Below are positions 56,500 through 64,000 of a DNA stretch of 64,000 nucleotides, one piece after another. Below the pieces are notes generated by a model, which saw only the letters and a program-made list of their open reading frames with translations, was not told where the DNA came from and did no database searches. The position numbers and the translations under genes are program-made. Each line of letters opens with the position of its first letter. Position 1 is the first letter of the stretch. Source of the DNA: Butyricicoccus pullicaecorum (GTDB lineage: Bacteria; Bacillota; Clostridia; Oscillospirales; Butyricicoccaceae); NCBI GenBank assembly GCA_018366195.1, contig JAGZIN010000001.1:1-64000 (forward strand), given 5' to 3'.

Positions 56500-57563
56500 T
56501 GTATCAGGAAGAATATCAGGAGCTGCTCTCACTGACGCGCACGCTCTGTGCAATGTTTGGTCCGTCTGGTTATGAAGATGAGGTCAGGGAGTTTATTTTG
56601 CAGGCAGCCATGCCCTATGCAGACCAAATCGAAACCGATGCGATGGGAAATCTTATGGTATTGCGCAAAGGAAAGAAGCGAACCGAACGTCCCGTTATGG
56701 TCTGTGCGCATATGGACGAGGTCGGTGTCATTGCCAAGCGCTTTACGGAGGAGGGAATGGTCAAGTTCGGCTTCATCGGCGGCGTAGACCCTCGTGTCGT
56801 GATTGGAAAACGGGTTCAGTTCCGAACCGAAGCAGGGGAAACTGTGGAAGGTGTGATTGGATTTAAGGCGGTTCATCTCACCACGCCTGCCGAGCGCAGT
56901 CAGGCACCAAAAATCAAAGACCTCTATATTGATATTGGCTGTACCAGCAAGGAACAGGCAGAGAAAAAATTGTCACTTGGCGATTACGGAACATTTGCAC
57001 CGGAGATTGTGGCATTTGGAGATGGGTTCCTCAAGGCAAAGGCACTTGATGACCGTTTGGGCTGTGCGGTGATGCTGATGCTGATGCGCAGACAACCGGA
57101 AGTGGATACTTGGTTTAGCTTCCATGTGCAGGAGGAGCCGGGGCTGCGTGGTGCGGGAAGCACGACATTTTTGATTCGTCCGGCATTTTGTCTGGTTGTG
57201 GAAGGAACAACAGCGGCAGACCTTGCAGAGGCACCGGAGCACAAGCAGGTATGTGCACTCCGAAAGGGAGCGGTGCTGCCGTTTATGGATAACCGTACCA
57301 TATATGATGCAGCACTGTTTGAAATGCTGCGCGATGCCTGCGAAGCGCGGGGAATCCCGTGGCAAACCAAGCAGATGATTGCAGGCGGTACAGATGCTGG
57401 TCAAATTCATAAGTCGATTGACGGTGTGCGGTCGGTGGGCGTTGCGGCACCGCTGCGTTATATCCATTCCCCGTCCTCTGTGGCGGCAGAGAGCGATATC
57501 ATTGCGGTCTATCGTACCGCACAGGCATTTTTAGAGGAAATCGGAGGAGACGCAAATGTCTAA
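56499..57563 (+). CDS. M42 family metallopeptidase (2 of 3)
   Basis: A 354-residue M42 peptidase with all metal sites: CAHMDEVGVIA, KALDDRLGCAV, HVQEEPGLRGAG, VVEGTTAADL and RYIHSPSSV. The usual Asp ligand after strand AVD is Glu here (VEG), as in some family members. It overlaps the third gene by 8 bases. About equal distance in sequence from copies 1 and 3 by eye, so this is an old triplication and not a recent duplication. Confidence 0.92.
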   Translation: MYQEEYQELLSLTRTLCAMFGPSGYEDEVREFILQAAMPYADQIETDAMGNLMVLRKGKKRTERPVMVCAHMDEVGVIAKRFTEEGMVKFGFIGGVDPRVVIGKRVQFRTEAGETVEGVIGFKAVHLTTPAERSQAPKIKDLYIDIGCTSKEQAEKKLSLGDYGTFAPEIVAFGDGFLKAKALDDRLGCAVMLMLMRRQPEVDTWFSFHVQEEPGLRGAGSTTFLIRPAFCLVVEGTTAADLAEAPEHKQVCALRKGAVLPFMDNRTIYDAALFEMLRDACEARGIPWQTKQMIAGGTDAGQIHKSIDGVRSVGVAAPLRYIHSPSSVAAESDIIAVYRTAQAFLEEIGGDANV

Positions 57564-58563
57564 GGTTTTTGAATATTACAGCAAGGTAGGCGGTGCATTC
57601 GGACCGTCCGGACGGGAAGATGATGTGCGCGAGGTGATTGGTGCACTGGCAGCAGATTACTGTGATGAGATTCAGACAGATACACTTGGCAATCTAATTT
57701 GCCACAAAAAGGGTGCTGGTGAGAATCGCAAGAAGCTTCTGTTTGCGGCGCACATGGATACCCTTGGTGTGGTTGCAACCTGTATTGATGAAAAGGGCTT
57801 TGTACGTTTTTCTCAGGTTGGCGGCTTATCCTGGACCGACCTTATCAACATTCAGGTGAAATTTGCAAATGGCACGCATGGTGTGATTTCGTTTGAGGAA
57901 AAGACACCATGGAAGGATATGAATCTTTCCCATTTGTTCATTGATGTGGGTGCGCGCAATCGTGAAAGTGCCAAGGTAAGGGTCGGTGATTTTGGCGTGT
58001 TCTCTGCACCAACCTTTGAGCAGGACGGTGTTTTGTGCGGTCCGTATTTGGATAACCGAATTGGTTGTGTGGCACTTCTTATGGCAATGGAGCAGCTGCC
58101 CGAAACGGTTGAGGACGATTTATACTTTGTATTTACCGTACAGGAGGAGGTTGGTCTGCGTGGTGCAGGACCGGCAGCCTTTGCAATCGAACCGGATATT
58201 GTGGTTGCAGTTGATGTGACAGACACAGGAGATTTGCCAGAGCATAAGTATCCGATGGATTGCCACATGGGAGAGGGTCCTGCAATCAAAATCATGGATT
58301 CCTCTGTGATTTGCAGTCCGGAAGTTGTGCATGCTCTGGACGAAACCGCAGCAAAGCTGGACATGCAGGTTCAGCATGAAGTCCTGCAATTTGGCGGAAC
58401 AGATACCTCCATGCTGCAAAAAACTGCAATGGGAGCATTGGCAGGTGCGGTGTCCATTCCAACGCGCTATATTCATTCTCCAAGTGAGATGTGCAGCACA
58501 CAAGATGTTGCACAGGCGGCAAAGCTGATTGCAGCATTTGCGGCACAGAAGCATGAAGGCTAA
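57556..58563 (+). CDS. M42 family metallopeptidase (3 of 3)
   Basis: A 335-residue M42 peptidase: FAAHMDTLGVVAT, PYLDNRIGCVAL, TVQEEVGLRGAGPAAFAI, AVDVTDTGD and RYIHSPSEM. All catalytic positions are kept. The three coupled genes suggest a hetero-oligomeric TET-like particle with complementary residue preferences (inference). Ribosome binding site GGAGGAG is inside the end of copy 2. Confidence 0.92.
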   Translation: MSKVFEYYSKVGGAFGPSGREDDVREVIGALAADYCDEIQTDTLGNLICHKKGAGENRKKLLFAAHMDTLGVVATCIDEKGFVRFSQVGGLSWTDLINIQVKFANGTHGVISFEEKTPWKDMNLSHLFIDVGARNRESAKVRVGDFGVFSAPTFEQDGVLCGPYLDNRIGCVALLMAMEQLPETVEDDLYFVFTVQEEVGLRGAGPAAFAIEPDIVVAVDVTDTGDLPEHKYPMDCHMGEGPAIKIMDSSVICSPEVVHALDETAAKLDMQVQHEVLQFGGTDTSMLQKTAMGALAGAVSIPTRYIHSPSEMCSTQDVAQAAKLIAAFAAQKHEG

Positions 58564-58594
58564 GAAGCAGATAGCTGTTTTCAACGCTTGCTTA

Positions 58595-58638
58595 AAAAAT
58601 ACCGAGCCGGTTTCCGCGGAAACTGGCTCGGTATTTTA
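58595..58638 (+). terminator. Bidirectional terminator after the M42 operon
   Basis: AAAATACCGAGCCGGTTTCC / GGAAACTGGCTCGGTATTTT, a 20-bp stem with one wobble and a two-base GC loop. Likely serves the convergent permease gene too. Confidence 0.92.
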
Positions 58639-58732
58639 GGTTGGGTGTAAGCATTAAATTCTGTCAAAATTTACGGTTGGTAAGGGATATTTGACGCGGA
58701 ACAATGTGTATCATGGAAAAGCAGATGAAAAA

Positions 58733-60046
58733 TCATTTGTTTTTGGGAAGCGTCATGTTCAGCACGATTGCAACCAGCGTTGTAAGCACAACCGGAGAGG
58801 AGCCGAACACAGTCGTGACCCATGCGGGAAAACCGCCAAGGGCACCTTGTACCTGTGTGATTCCGGTGCCAATGGCAACCGCCAAACCAACCACTGCGCT
58901 GGAACGCATGGAAAAACCGTCCGAGGTAATCATACGGATTCCAGTCATTGTAATCGTTGCAAATACAGAAATGGTTGCACCGCCAATGACACTTTGCGGA
59001 ATGGTAGTCAGAATCGAAGAAAATTTGGGGACAAATCCGGCAATGGCAAGTACGATTGCGGCAAAAGCAAAGACCGAACGATTGATGACACGATTGATGG
59101 TTACAATACCAACATTCTGGCTATAAGATGCAGTCGGCAGCCCCCCAAAGAGTGCACCAACAACACTTATGACACCTTGTCCGATAATCCCGCCGGAAAG
59201 TTCTCTGTCTGTGGGGATACGGTCCATACCGCCCATGGTTGTGGAGCTGAGGTCGCCGATGGTTTGTACAGCGTTTACGAGATAGACAATGGCGAGAGAG
59301 ATGCAGGCGCTGATTTCAAATTTCAAGCCAAAGTGCATGGGAGCAGGGAAATTGAACCAGCCGGAGGAGCCAACAGCAGAGAAATCAACCATGCCAAGCG
59401 CAAATGCGACGATGTAACCAACAATCATACCAAAGAGAATGGCACCCAGTTTGAAAACACCCTTGCAAAAATGGCTGAGAATGGTCACTACAATGAGTGT
59501 GATGATGGCAACCAGCCAATTTTTGGGGGAACCAAAGCTCTCTGAGCCGGCACCGCCCGCCATATACTTGATTGCAGTTGGATAAAGCGATAATCCAATG
59601 GTGAAAATAACGGTTCCGGTAATAAGCGGAGGAAAAAGCACACGAATCTGCTTGACAAAGATACCAAATAGAATGGCAATGATGCCTCCAACAACTTCTG
59701 CACCCAAAATTGTAGGGAGGTCAAATTGTCCGCCAATGGCTAACAGGGTCGGCACATAGGCGAAGCTGATGCCCATGATGACAGGCAAGCGGGAGCCAAT
59801 GCGTCCGAATATTGGAAATAGCTGCAAAAGCGTGGCGAGTGCTGTGACAAGGAGAGAGACTTGAATGAAAAGGGTACGGTCATTGCCTTGGATATTACAG
59901 GTATTGGCAACCAGAATAGATGGAGTTACAATCCCGACAATTGCAGCAACGACGTGCTGTAATCCCAATGGAATCATCTGTTTTGCTGCGGGAATCCCTT
60001 CATATTGAAAGAGAACCGTGGGGTCAATGGGTTTGGTTTTGCTCAT
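58733..60046 (-). CDS. NCS2 xanthine/uracil permease
   Basis: A 437-residue nucleobase:cation symporter-2 with about 14 helices. The family hallmarks are GLQHVVAAIVGIVTPSIL near the start, the substrate-site element QTIGDLSSTT, GGLPTASYSQNVGIV and the C-terminal ITMTGIRMI. This pattern fits xanthine/uric acid carriers (PbuX/PucJ type) better than uracil carriers. ATG 60046 has AGAGGTGG 6 bases upstream. It has a dyad operator in its leader, and is 3 kb from a probable selenium-molybdenum hydroxylase locus. Confidence 0.9.
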   Translation of the reverse strand: MSKTKPIDPTVLFQYEGIPAAKQMIPLGLQHVVAAIVGIVTPSILVANTCNIQGNDRTLFIQVSLLVTALATLLQLFPIFGRIGSRLPVIMGISFAYVPTLLAIGGQFDLPTILGAEVVGGIIAILFGIFVKQIRVLFPPLITGTVIFTIGLSLYPTAIKYMAGGAGSESFGSPKNWLVAIITLIVVTILSHFCKGVFKLGAILFGMIVGYIVAFALGMVDFSAVGSSGWFNFPAPMHFGLKFEISACISLAIVYLVNAVQTIGDLSSTTMGGMDRIPTDRELSGGIIGQGVISVVGALFGGLPTASYSQNVGIVTINRVINRSVFAFAAIVLAIAGFVPKFSSILTTIPQSVIGGATISVFATITMTGIRMITSDGFSMRSSAVVGLAVAIGTGITQVQGALGGFPAWVTTVFGSSPVVLTTLVAIVLNMTLPKNK

Positions 60047-60077
60047 AATAGCCACCTCTTTACAAAAATTGTTTTCG

Positions 60078-60095
60078 ATGTAAAAACGCTTACAT
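60078..60095 (-). promoter_or_regulatory. Operator-like dyad in the permease leader
   Basis: ATGTAA-aaacgc-TTACAT is a perfect 6+6+6 inverted repeat, 31 bases before the permease start. On the coding strand TGTAAGCGTTTTTA matches the CcpA cre consensus with one mismatch. No purine riboswitch is visible. The 60047-60357 interval otherwise contains only promoters. Confidence 0.5.
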
Positions 60096-60280
60096 CAATG
60101 TCAGATACATTAAATATACAAGAAAGTGCACAAGGTTACAAGAAAAACTGTGAATCCATCAAAGACTGTCCGATTCGATTCGAAGGAGTGATGAAAGGCG
60201 CAAAATGATGTTTTACGGTGAAATGATAGAGGATTTGTAAAATTATCTGATGTAATCTTGAAAAAAGCGACCTGCTTTTC

Positions 60281-60309
60281 TTGTGAAAAAGGTGCCTTTG
60301 TGGTAAAAT
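60281..60309 (+). promoter_or_regulatory. Promoter of the Sel1-repeat gene
   Basis: TTGTGA (60281-60286), a 17-base spacer and TAAAAT (60304-60309). Confidence 0.6.
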
Positions 60310-60357
60310 GATAAACAGAAGCGGATTTTGCTTTCCGCTATGAGGAGGACGAAAAAA

Positions 60358-63045
60358 ATGATATGGCCCTTTGGTAATTCGGAAGAAAGAAAACAAAAAA
60401 AACGCATGAAACAAGCCAAGGTGCTTTTTGAAGATGCGCTCGATGCAGTAGAAGCGCAGGCGTATGAGAAAGCGATTGACCTGCTGGAGCAGGCAAAAGA
60501 ATTGGGACATGAGGAGGCAGAAGCCAAAATTGCAGAAATTCGGGCAATGTTCGAGCCGGTGGAAGAAAAAGCCGCAGAGTCGGAATATTCACAGTATACA
60601 TTGACGATTCCGGAAGAAGAGGCAAATGCGCTTTATGAAAAGGGGATTGCAGCACGTGAACGCGGGGATTATAGTACCGCTTTGCAGGCGTTGGGCGATG
60701 CGGCGAAGGGTGGACTGCCAGAAGCAATCTTTGAGTTTGGACAGCTGTTCTTTGCGGGAAAGGGAGTCGAGCGCTCCTTACAACGCAGCTTTGATTGTGC
60801 CGTTTCTGCAGCAAAGCTGGGCTATCCCCGCGCAATGTTGTTCATTGCCACGCTGTATATCAAGGGTTTGGGATTTGAACCCAATGGAGAAAAGGCAGCA
60901 GAATGGCTGCAAAAGGCAGCCGATTTGGGAGATGCTTCTGCACAGTTCAATCTGGCACTTCTTTACAGCAAGGGTGACTTGATTGCCCGTGATTTTGATA
61001 AGGCTTTGCCGCTGGCAAGGGCAGCCGCAGAGCAGGGACATGAAAAAGCGCAGCAGCTCATTGATAATTTGCAGGAGAGCGAACGCGATGAGTGGATGAC
61101 ACAGGGTGTGGAAGCCTATAAAAAGGGCGATTTTCAAAATGCCGCATTCCTGTTTCGGCAGGCAGCAGGTGCCGGTTCGGCAGCTGCCGCCTTTAATTTG
61201 GGCTTATGCTATGAAAACGGAGAAGGGGTTCGAAAGGATTACCAGAAGGCGCTGCGCTGGTATACCAAGGGGGCAGAGCTGGGACATGCACGTGCACAGT
61301 GCTCCGCAGGTGTGCTGTGTGAAAATGGCGGAGAAGGTGAATTTGAACCACGTCCAGAGCAGGCGTTTGACTGGTACCAAAAGTCCGCGCAGCAGGGCAA
61401 TGCCCGTGCACAGCTTCTGCTTGCCTCTGCATATCGCCGTGGGTTCGGCTGTGAGCAGAATCCGGTGACAGCGGTACATTGGTACACGGCGGCAGCCGAG
61501 CAGGGCTATGCACAGGCACAGTATGAGCTGGGACTGTGGTATTTGGAACGTGCACGCGACCTCAATGCCGAAATGCAGTCCGAGATGCTGAGCCGTGCAC
61601 GGACATGGCTGGAAAAGTCTGCTGAGCAGGGCGTAGAAACAGCGAGAAAGATGCTGGCTGATCTCATTCGTATGCAGGGCGGTGGAAAAGAGCGCTTTGT
61701 AGAAGCCGTGGAAGCCGAAAAGGCAGGCAATCACCAAAAGGCACGAGAGCTTTATGAGCAGTGTGCAGAGGAGGGCATTGCAGAGGCAACGGCGGCGCTG
61801 GGACAGTACTATGAAAAAGGTGAGGGAGATGTAGCTGTCGACCCTCAGAAGGCGGTTGAATGGTATACAAAGGCAGCTGAACAGGGCAGTACCCGTGCCA
61901 TGCTGTTTTTGGGTATGGCAAATGAAACCGGAATGTGCATGGAAAAGGATTTGCCAAAGGCAATTTCTTATTATAGAAAGGCGGCAGAGGCAGGCAACGC
62001 CCGCGCCATGATTCTTTTGGGTGTCGCCTACGAGGAAGGCAAGACCGTAGAAAAGAATATGGAAACCGCAATGGACTGGTATCGCAGGGCGTATGAGCAG
62101 GGCGAAAATCAGGGCGCGATGTATCTGGGCATGGCTTACCGAGACGCAGAGGGCGACTTGGGAGATTTGGAGAAGGCAGATGAGCTGCTGCGTCCTCTTG
62201 CAGAGGGCGGCAATGCCAATGCAATGCGCGAAATGGCGCTTTTGGAGTGGAGAAAAACGCAAGGTATGCGGGAGCCGGAACCGGTAGTTGCTTGTCTGGA
62301 AAAGGCATGTCAGTGGGCAGATAAGGCAAAAGAAGCAGGAGATAAGCGAGCAGAAGCACTCCTCAAGACCTTGGAAACACGCAGAGATACTGTGCGTGGT
62401 GCAACTCCCGAGGGGCTTTTGTATAGCGGTATGCGCTTGCTTGATGGTGATGGTGTGGAGCAGGACGAAAAGGCTGCCCTGCGCATGCTCGAAATTTCTG
62501 CAAACAGCGGCAACGGTGCAGCAGCAGGTGTGCTGGGACTTTGCTATGCAAAGGGCGAGCATGTACAGCAAGATGACGAACAGGCACGCAAATGGTTCGA
62601 GCAGGGTGTTGCACATGAAAATCCGGAATCTATGATGAATCTTGCCTATATGTATGTAAATGGCATTGGAGGACAGACCGATTTGAAACGGGCAGCTGAG
62701 TTGTATGAACAGGCTGCAAAGGCTGGTTTTGCGCCTGCCGGCTTCCATTTGGCACAGATGTATCACACGGGGCAGGGTGTACAAAAGGATTTGACAAAGG
62801 AATTTGAGTGGGCACTCAAATCAGCTGAGGCGGGACATGTGCCGGCGCAGTATCATGTTGGTGCGCTTTACTGGAACGGAGAGGGCGTTGCACGCAATCT
62901 GGTAGAGGCGAAAAGCTGGATAATGCAGGCAGCTGAGGGTGGCTCACAGCCTGCAAAGGTGATGCTTTCTAAGATTGCAGAGCTGGAAGCAGAGAGAGAC
63001 CGGAAGCAAAGAGAAGAAGCAGAGTCAGAAGACCCAGCTGAATAA
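60358..63045 (+). CDS. Large Sel1-repeat (TPR-like) cytoplasmic scaffold protein
   Basis: An 895-residue solenoid. After a basic N-terminal stretch (IWPFGNSEERKQKKRMKQAK) and a TPR-like opening, about 17 Sel1-type repeats of roughly 36 residues run to the end. Clear units are AAAFNLGLCYENGEGVRKDY, RAMLFLGMANETGMCMEKDL and PAQYHVGALYWNGEGVARNL. The units near residues 400-460 and 640-690 are irregular. There is no signal peptide or membrane helix, so it is probably cytosolic, unlike many secreted Sel1 proteins of other bacteria. A role as protein-protein scaffold is inferred; the partner is unknown. ATG 60358 follows GAGGAGG. Confidence 0.9.
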   Translation: MIWPFGNSEERKQKKRMKQAKVLFEDALDAVEAQAYEKAIDLLEQAKELGHEEAEAKIAEIRAMFEPVEEKAAESEYSQYTLTIPEEEANALYEKGIAARERGDYSTALQALGDAAKGGLPEAIFEFGQLFFAGKGVERSLQRSFDCAVSAAKLGYPRAMLFIATLYIKGLGFEPNGEKAAEWLQKAADLGDASAQFNLALLYSKGDLIARDFDKALPLARAAAEQGHEKAQQLIDNLQESERDEWMTQGVEAYKKGDFQNAAFLFRQAAGAGSAAAAFNLGLCYENGEGVRKDYQKALRWYTKGAELGHARAQCSAGVLCENGGEGEFEPRPEQAFDWYQKSAQQGNARAQLLLASAYRRGFGCEQNPVTAVHWYTAAAEQGYAQAQYELGLWYLERARDLNAEMQSEMLSRARTWLEKSAEQGVETARKMLADLIRMQGGGKERFVEAVEAEKAGNHQKARELYEQCAEEGIAEATAALGQYYEKGEGDVAVDPQKAVEWYTKAAEQGSTRAMLFLGMANETGMCMEKDLPKAISYYRKAAEAGNARAMILLGVAYEEGKTVEKNMETAMDWYRRAYEQGENQGAMYLGMAYRDAEGDLGDLEKADELLRPLAEGGNANAMREMALLEWRKTQGMREPEPVVACLEKACQWADKAKEAGDKRAEALLKTLETRRDTVRGATPEGLLYSGMRLLDGDGVEQDEKAALRMLEISANSGNGAAAGVLGLCYAKGEHVQQDDEQARKWFEQGVAHENPESMMNLAYMYVNGIGGQTDLKRAAELYEQAAKAGFAPAGFHLAQMYHTGQGVQKDLTKEFEWALKSAEAGHVPAQYHVGALYWNGEGVARNLVEAKSWIMQAAEGGSQPAKVMLSKIAELEAERDRKQREEAESEDPAE

Positions 63046-63047
63046 GA

Positions 63048-63076
63048 AAAAATCCGCCGAAAGGCGGATTTTTTTC
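63048..63076 (+). terminator. Sel1-repeat gene terminator
   Basis: AAATCCGCC / GGCGGATTT with a GAAA loop, followed by T-rich sequence. Confidence 0.9.
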
Positions 63077-63126
63077 TTTTGGAAATGTAGTTTTTGTGCA
63101 ATCAATTATCAAAGAGTAAACGGTAG

Positions 63127-63155
63127 TTGCTTTTCTTTGGTGAGAATGATACAAT
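63127..63155 (+). promoter_or_regulatory. Promoter of the ModE-like/selD unit
   Basis: TTGCTT (63127-63132), a 17-base spacer and TACAAT (63150-63155). Confidence 0.55.
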
Positions 63156-63216
63156 GAAAAAATGTATAGGAGAATAAAAACCGAAATTCTTATCAAGATA
63201 CAGTGGAGATTACGGT

Positions 63217-63627
63217 ATGCTGCAAGATAGAATGATGGATACAAAATCTGATATGACAAAGTCAAACAGGACAACAGGGGGGAACAAGTCGATTGCGGTG
63301 CATACAACATTGCGCCTAACCTATGGAGAGGAAAAGGTATTTGGTCCCGGGCTTGCCCAGCTGTTGGAGGGAATTCTGGAGCATGGCTCTTTGCGCCGCA
63401 GTGCGGCGGAGATGAATATGAGTTACAATAAGGCTTGGAAAATTATAAAAAACAGCGAGGCACAGTGGGGACAGACGCTGATTGAACGGAAAGTTGGCGG
63501 TGTACACGGCGGCGGTGCCGTTTTAACCGCCTTTGGTCAATCGATTTTGAAAAAATATCGCGCGTTTGAACAGCAGGCAGAAATTGCACTTTGTACGCTG
63601 GTGCAGGAATATTTTGGGGAGGTGTGA
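63217..63627 (+). CDS. ModE-type winged-helix regulator (DNA-binding domain only)
   Basis: A 136-residue protein with the ModE N-terminal LysR-like winged helix: RLTYGEEKVFGPGLAQLLEG, HGSLRRSAAEMNMSYNKAWK, GGVHGGGAVLTAFGQSILKKY. The molybdate-binding TOBE/MOP domains are absent, so any metal sensing would be indirect. A GTGGAG precedes ATG 63217. It is 3 bases upstream of selD, an arrangement found in selenium-dependent molybdenum hydroxylase loci. Confidence 0.88.
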   Translation: MLQDRMMDTKSDMTKSNRTTGGNKSIAVHTTLRLTYGEEKVFGPGLAQLLEGILEHGSLRRSAAEMNMSYNKAWKIIKNSEAQWGQTLIERKVGGVHGGGAVLTAFGQSILKKYRAFEQQAEIALCTLVQEYFGEV

Positions 63628-63630
63628 GTG

Positions 63631-64000
63631 ATGGAATCCATTCCGTTTTGTCGTGGCGGCGGCTGTACGGCAAAGCTTGGTCCAGCGGCATTGGAACGGG
63701 TGCTGTCGCACTTGCCGCGTCCAACCGATTCAAAGCTGTTGATTGGAACAGAATCCAGTGATGATGCTGCCGTGTATCAGCTGACAGAGGATTTGGCAAT
63801 TGTACAGACCTTGGATTTTTTTCCACCCATGGTGGAGAACCCTTATATTTTTGGACAGATTGCGGCTGCCAATGCGCTGAGCGATGTTTATGCAATGGGA
63901 GGCAAGGTGAGAACGGCGCTCAATATTGTATGCTTTCCGGAGCAGATGGATTTGAATATTTTAGGGGAGATTTTGAAGGGCGGCAATGAAAAGGTCATGG
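63631..64000 (+). CDS. selD: Selenide, water dikinase, 5' part (runs off the window)
   Basis: The first 123 residues of SelD, which makes selenophosphate from selenide and ATP. The catalytic loop reads GGGCTAK with Cys12 and Lys15; the ATP site follows in GTESSDDAAVYQL and QTLDFFPPMVENPYIFGQIA, then NALSDVYAMGG. The catalytic position is an ordinary Cys codon (TGT), not a UGA for selenocysteine. GGGGAGGTG precedes ATG 63631. No stop codon is reached at the window edge. Confidence 0.93.
   Translation, partial: MESIPFCRGGGCTAKLGPAALERVLSHLPRPTDSKLLIGTESSDDAAVYQLTEDLAIVQTLDFFPPMVENPYIFGQIAAANALSDVYAMGGKVRTALNIVCFPEQMDLNILGEILKGGNEKVM

Noticed and set aside
55441..56553. A 370-codon open frame antisense to the first M42 peptidase
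   Set aside because: Shadow frame: unusual composition (His/Cys/Asn rich), no start signal, and the opposite strand encodes a complete enzyme.
58691..59545. A 284-codon plus-strand frame opposite the NCS2 permease
   Set aside because: Cys/Gly/Asn/Arg-rich nonsense composition typical of antisense to a membrane protein.
60047..60130. Purine riboswitch before the xanthine-type permease
   Set aside because: The leader is short and lacks the three-way junction core; only a dyad operator is present.
61204..62784. A 526-codon open frame on the minus strand inside the Sel1-repeat gene
   Set aside because: It mirrors the repetitive, codon-biased plus-strand gene, has no ribosome binding site and encodes a Cys/Leu-rich sequence with no family. 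The plus-strand reading has clear Sel1 repeats.

Overview
The window reads as chromosome of a Gram-positive, spore-forming anaerobe of the class Clostridia, most likely a gut Oscillospiraceae/Ruminococcaceae-type butyrate producer (placement inferred). Supporting features are the sporulation genes yabP and yabQ in the yabM-N-O-P-Q-divIC-yabR order known from Bacillus, DUF4364 and EFR1-type proteins, HemZ, RqcP, strong AGGAGG ribosome binding sites, consensus sigma-A promoters and dense co-directional operons. Nearly all of the window is housekeeping gene space. The exception is the first 11 kb, which is visibly more AT-rich and looks acquired.

Region 1 (1-11,200) is a shuffling type I restriction-modification island. 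It has a tyrosine recombinase and, pointing the same way, a silent specificity cassette; then hsdM, a two-TRD hsdS, a three-gene insert, hsdR and a second silent specificity cassette. The insert encodes a DUF3990 (ADP-ribosyltransferase-like) protein, an unrecognised protein and a NADAR protein, and looks like a toxin/antitoxin or defence module riding in the operon. Exact repeats of 16 and 30-32 bp bound the specificity cassettes.

Region 2 (11,200-18,600) holds pyrE, a TcyP-like cystine carrier preceded by a cysteine-rich leader peptide and intrinsic terminator (a probable cysteine attenuator), an autoregulated XRE/membrane-protein pair, tRNA-Gln, typA, ridA and a DUF4364/DUF2262 pair.

Region 3 (18,700-27,000) is a probable SOS operon with a near-consensus LexA/DinR box in its promoter: GNAT acetyltransferase, radC, uvrB, an EFR1 flavodoxin-ferredoxin and uvrA. 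A small membrane-protein locus follows.

Region 4 (27,000-40,100) is one long train: recJ, rel, dtd, an MBL hydrolase, hemZ, a uridine-kinase-like gene, a zinc-ribbon gene, a SpoVB-like flippase, mazG, HU and rqcP. After a hairpin come yabP-yabQ (candidate sigma-E promoter), divIC and yabR.

Region 5 (40,300-54,400) carries an amidohydrolase coupled to a fumarase alpha subunit without its beta partner, hpf, a VanW protein, rsmA facing three small unknown genes, a phosphodiesterase, coaX, glyA, pgi, a membrane protein, a second divergent coaX coupled to a PanT-like ECF component, and a P1-family peptidase.

Region 6 (54,400-64,000) carries an RluA-type pseudouridine synthase that appears to be transcribed leaderless, three overlapping M42 metallopeptidases, an NCS2 xanthine/uracil permease with a dyad operator, an 895-residue Sel1-repeat protein, and a ModE-type regulator followed by the start of selD. 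The last pair suggests that a selenium-dependent molybdenum hydroxylase locus begins at the right edge.
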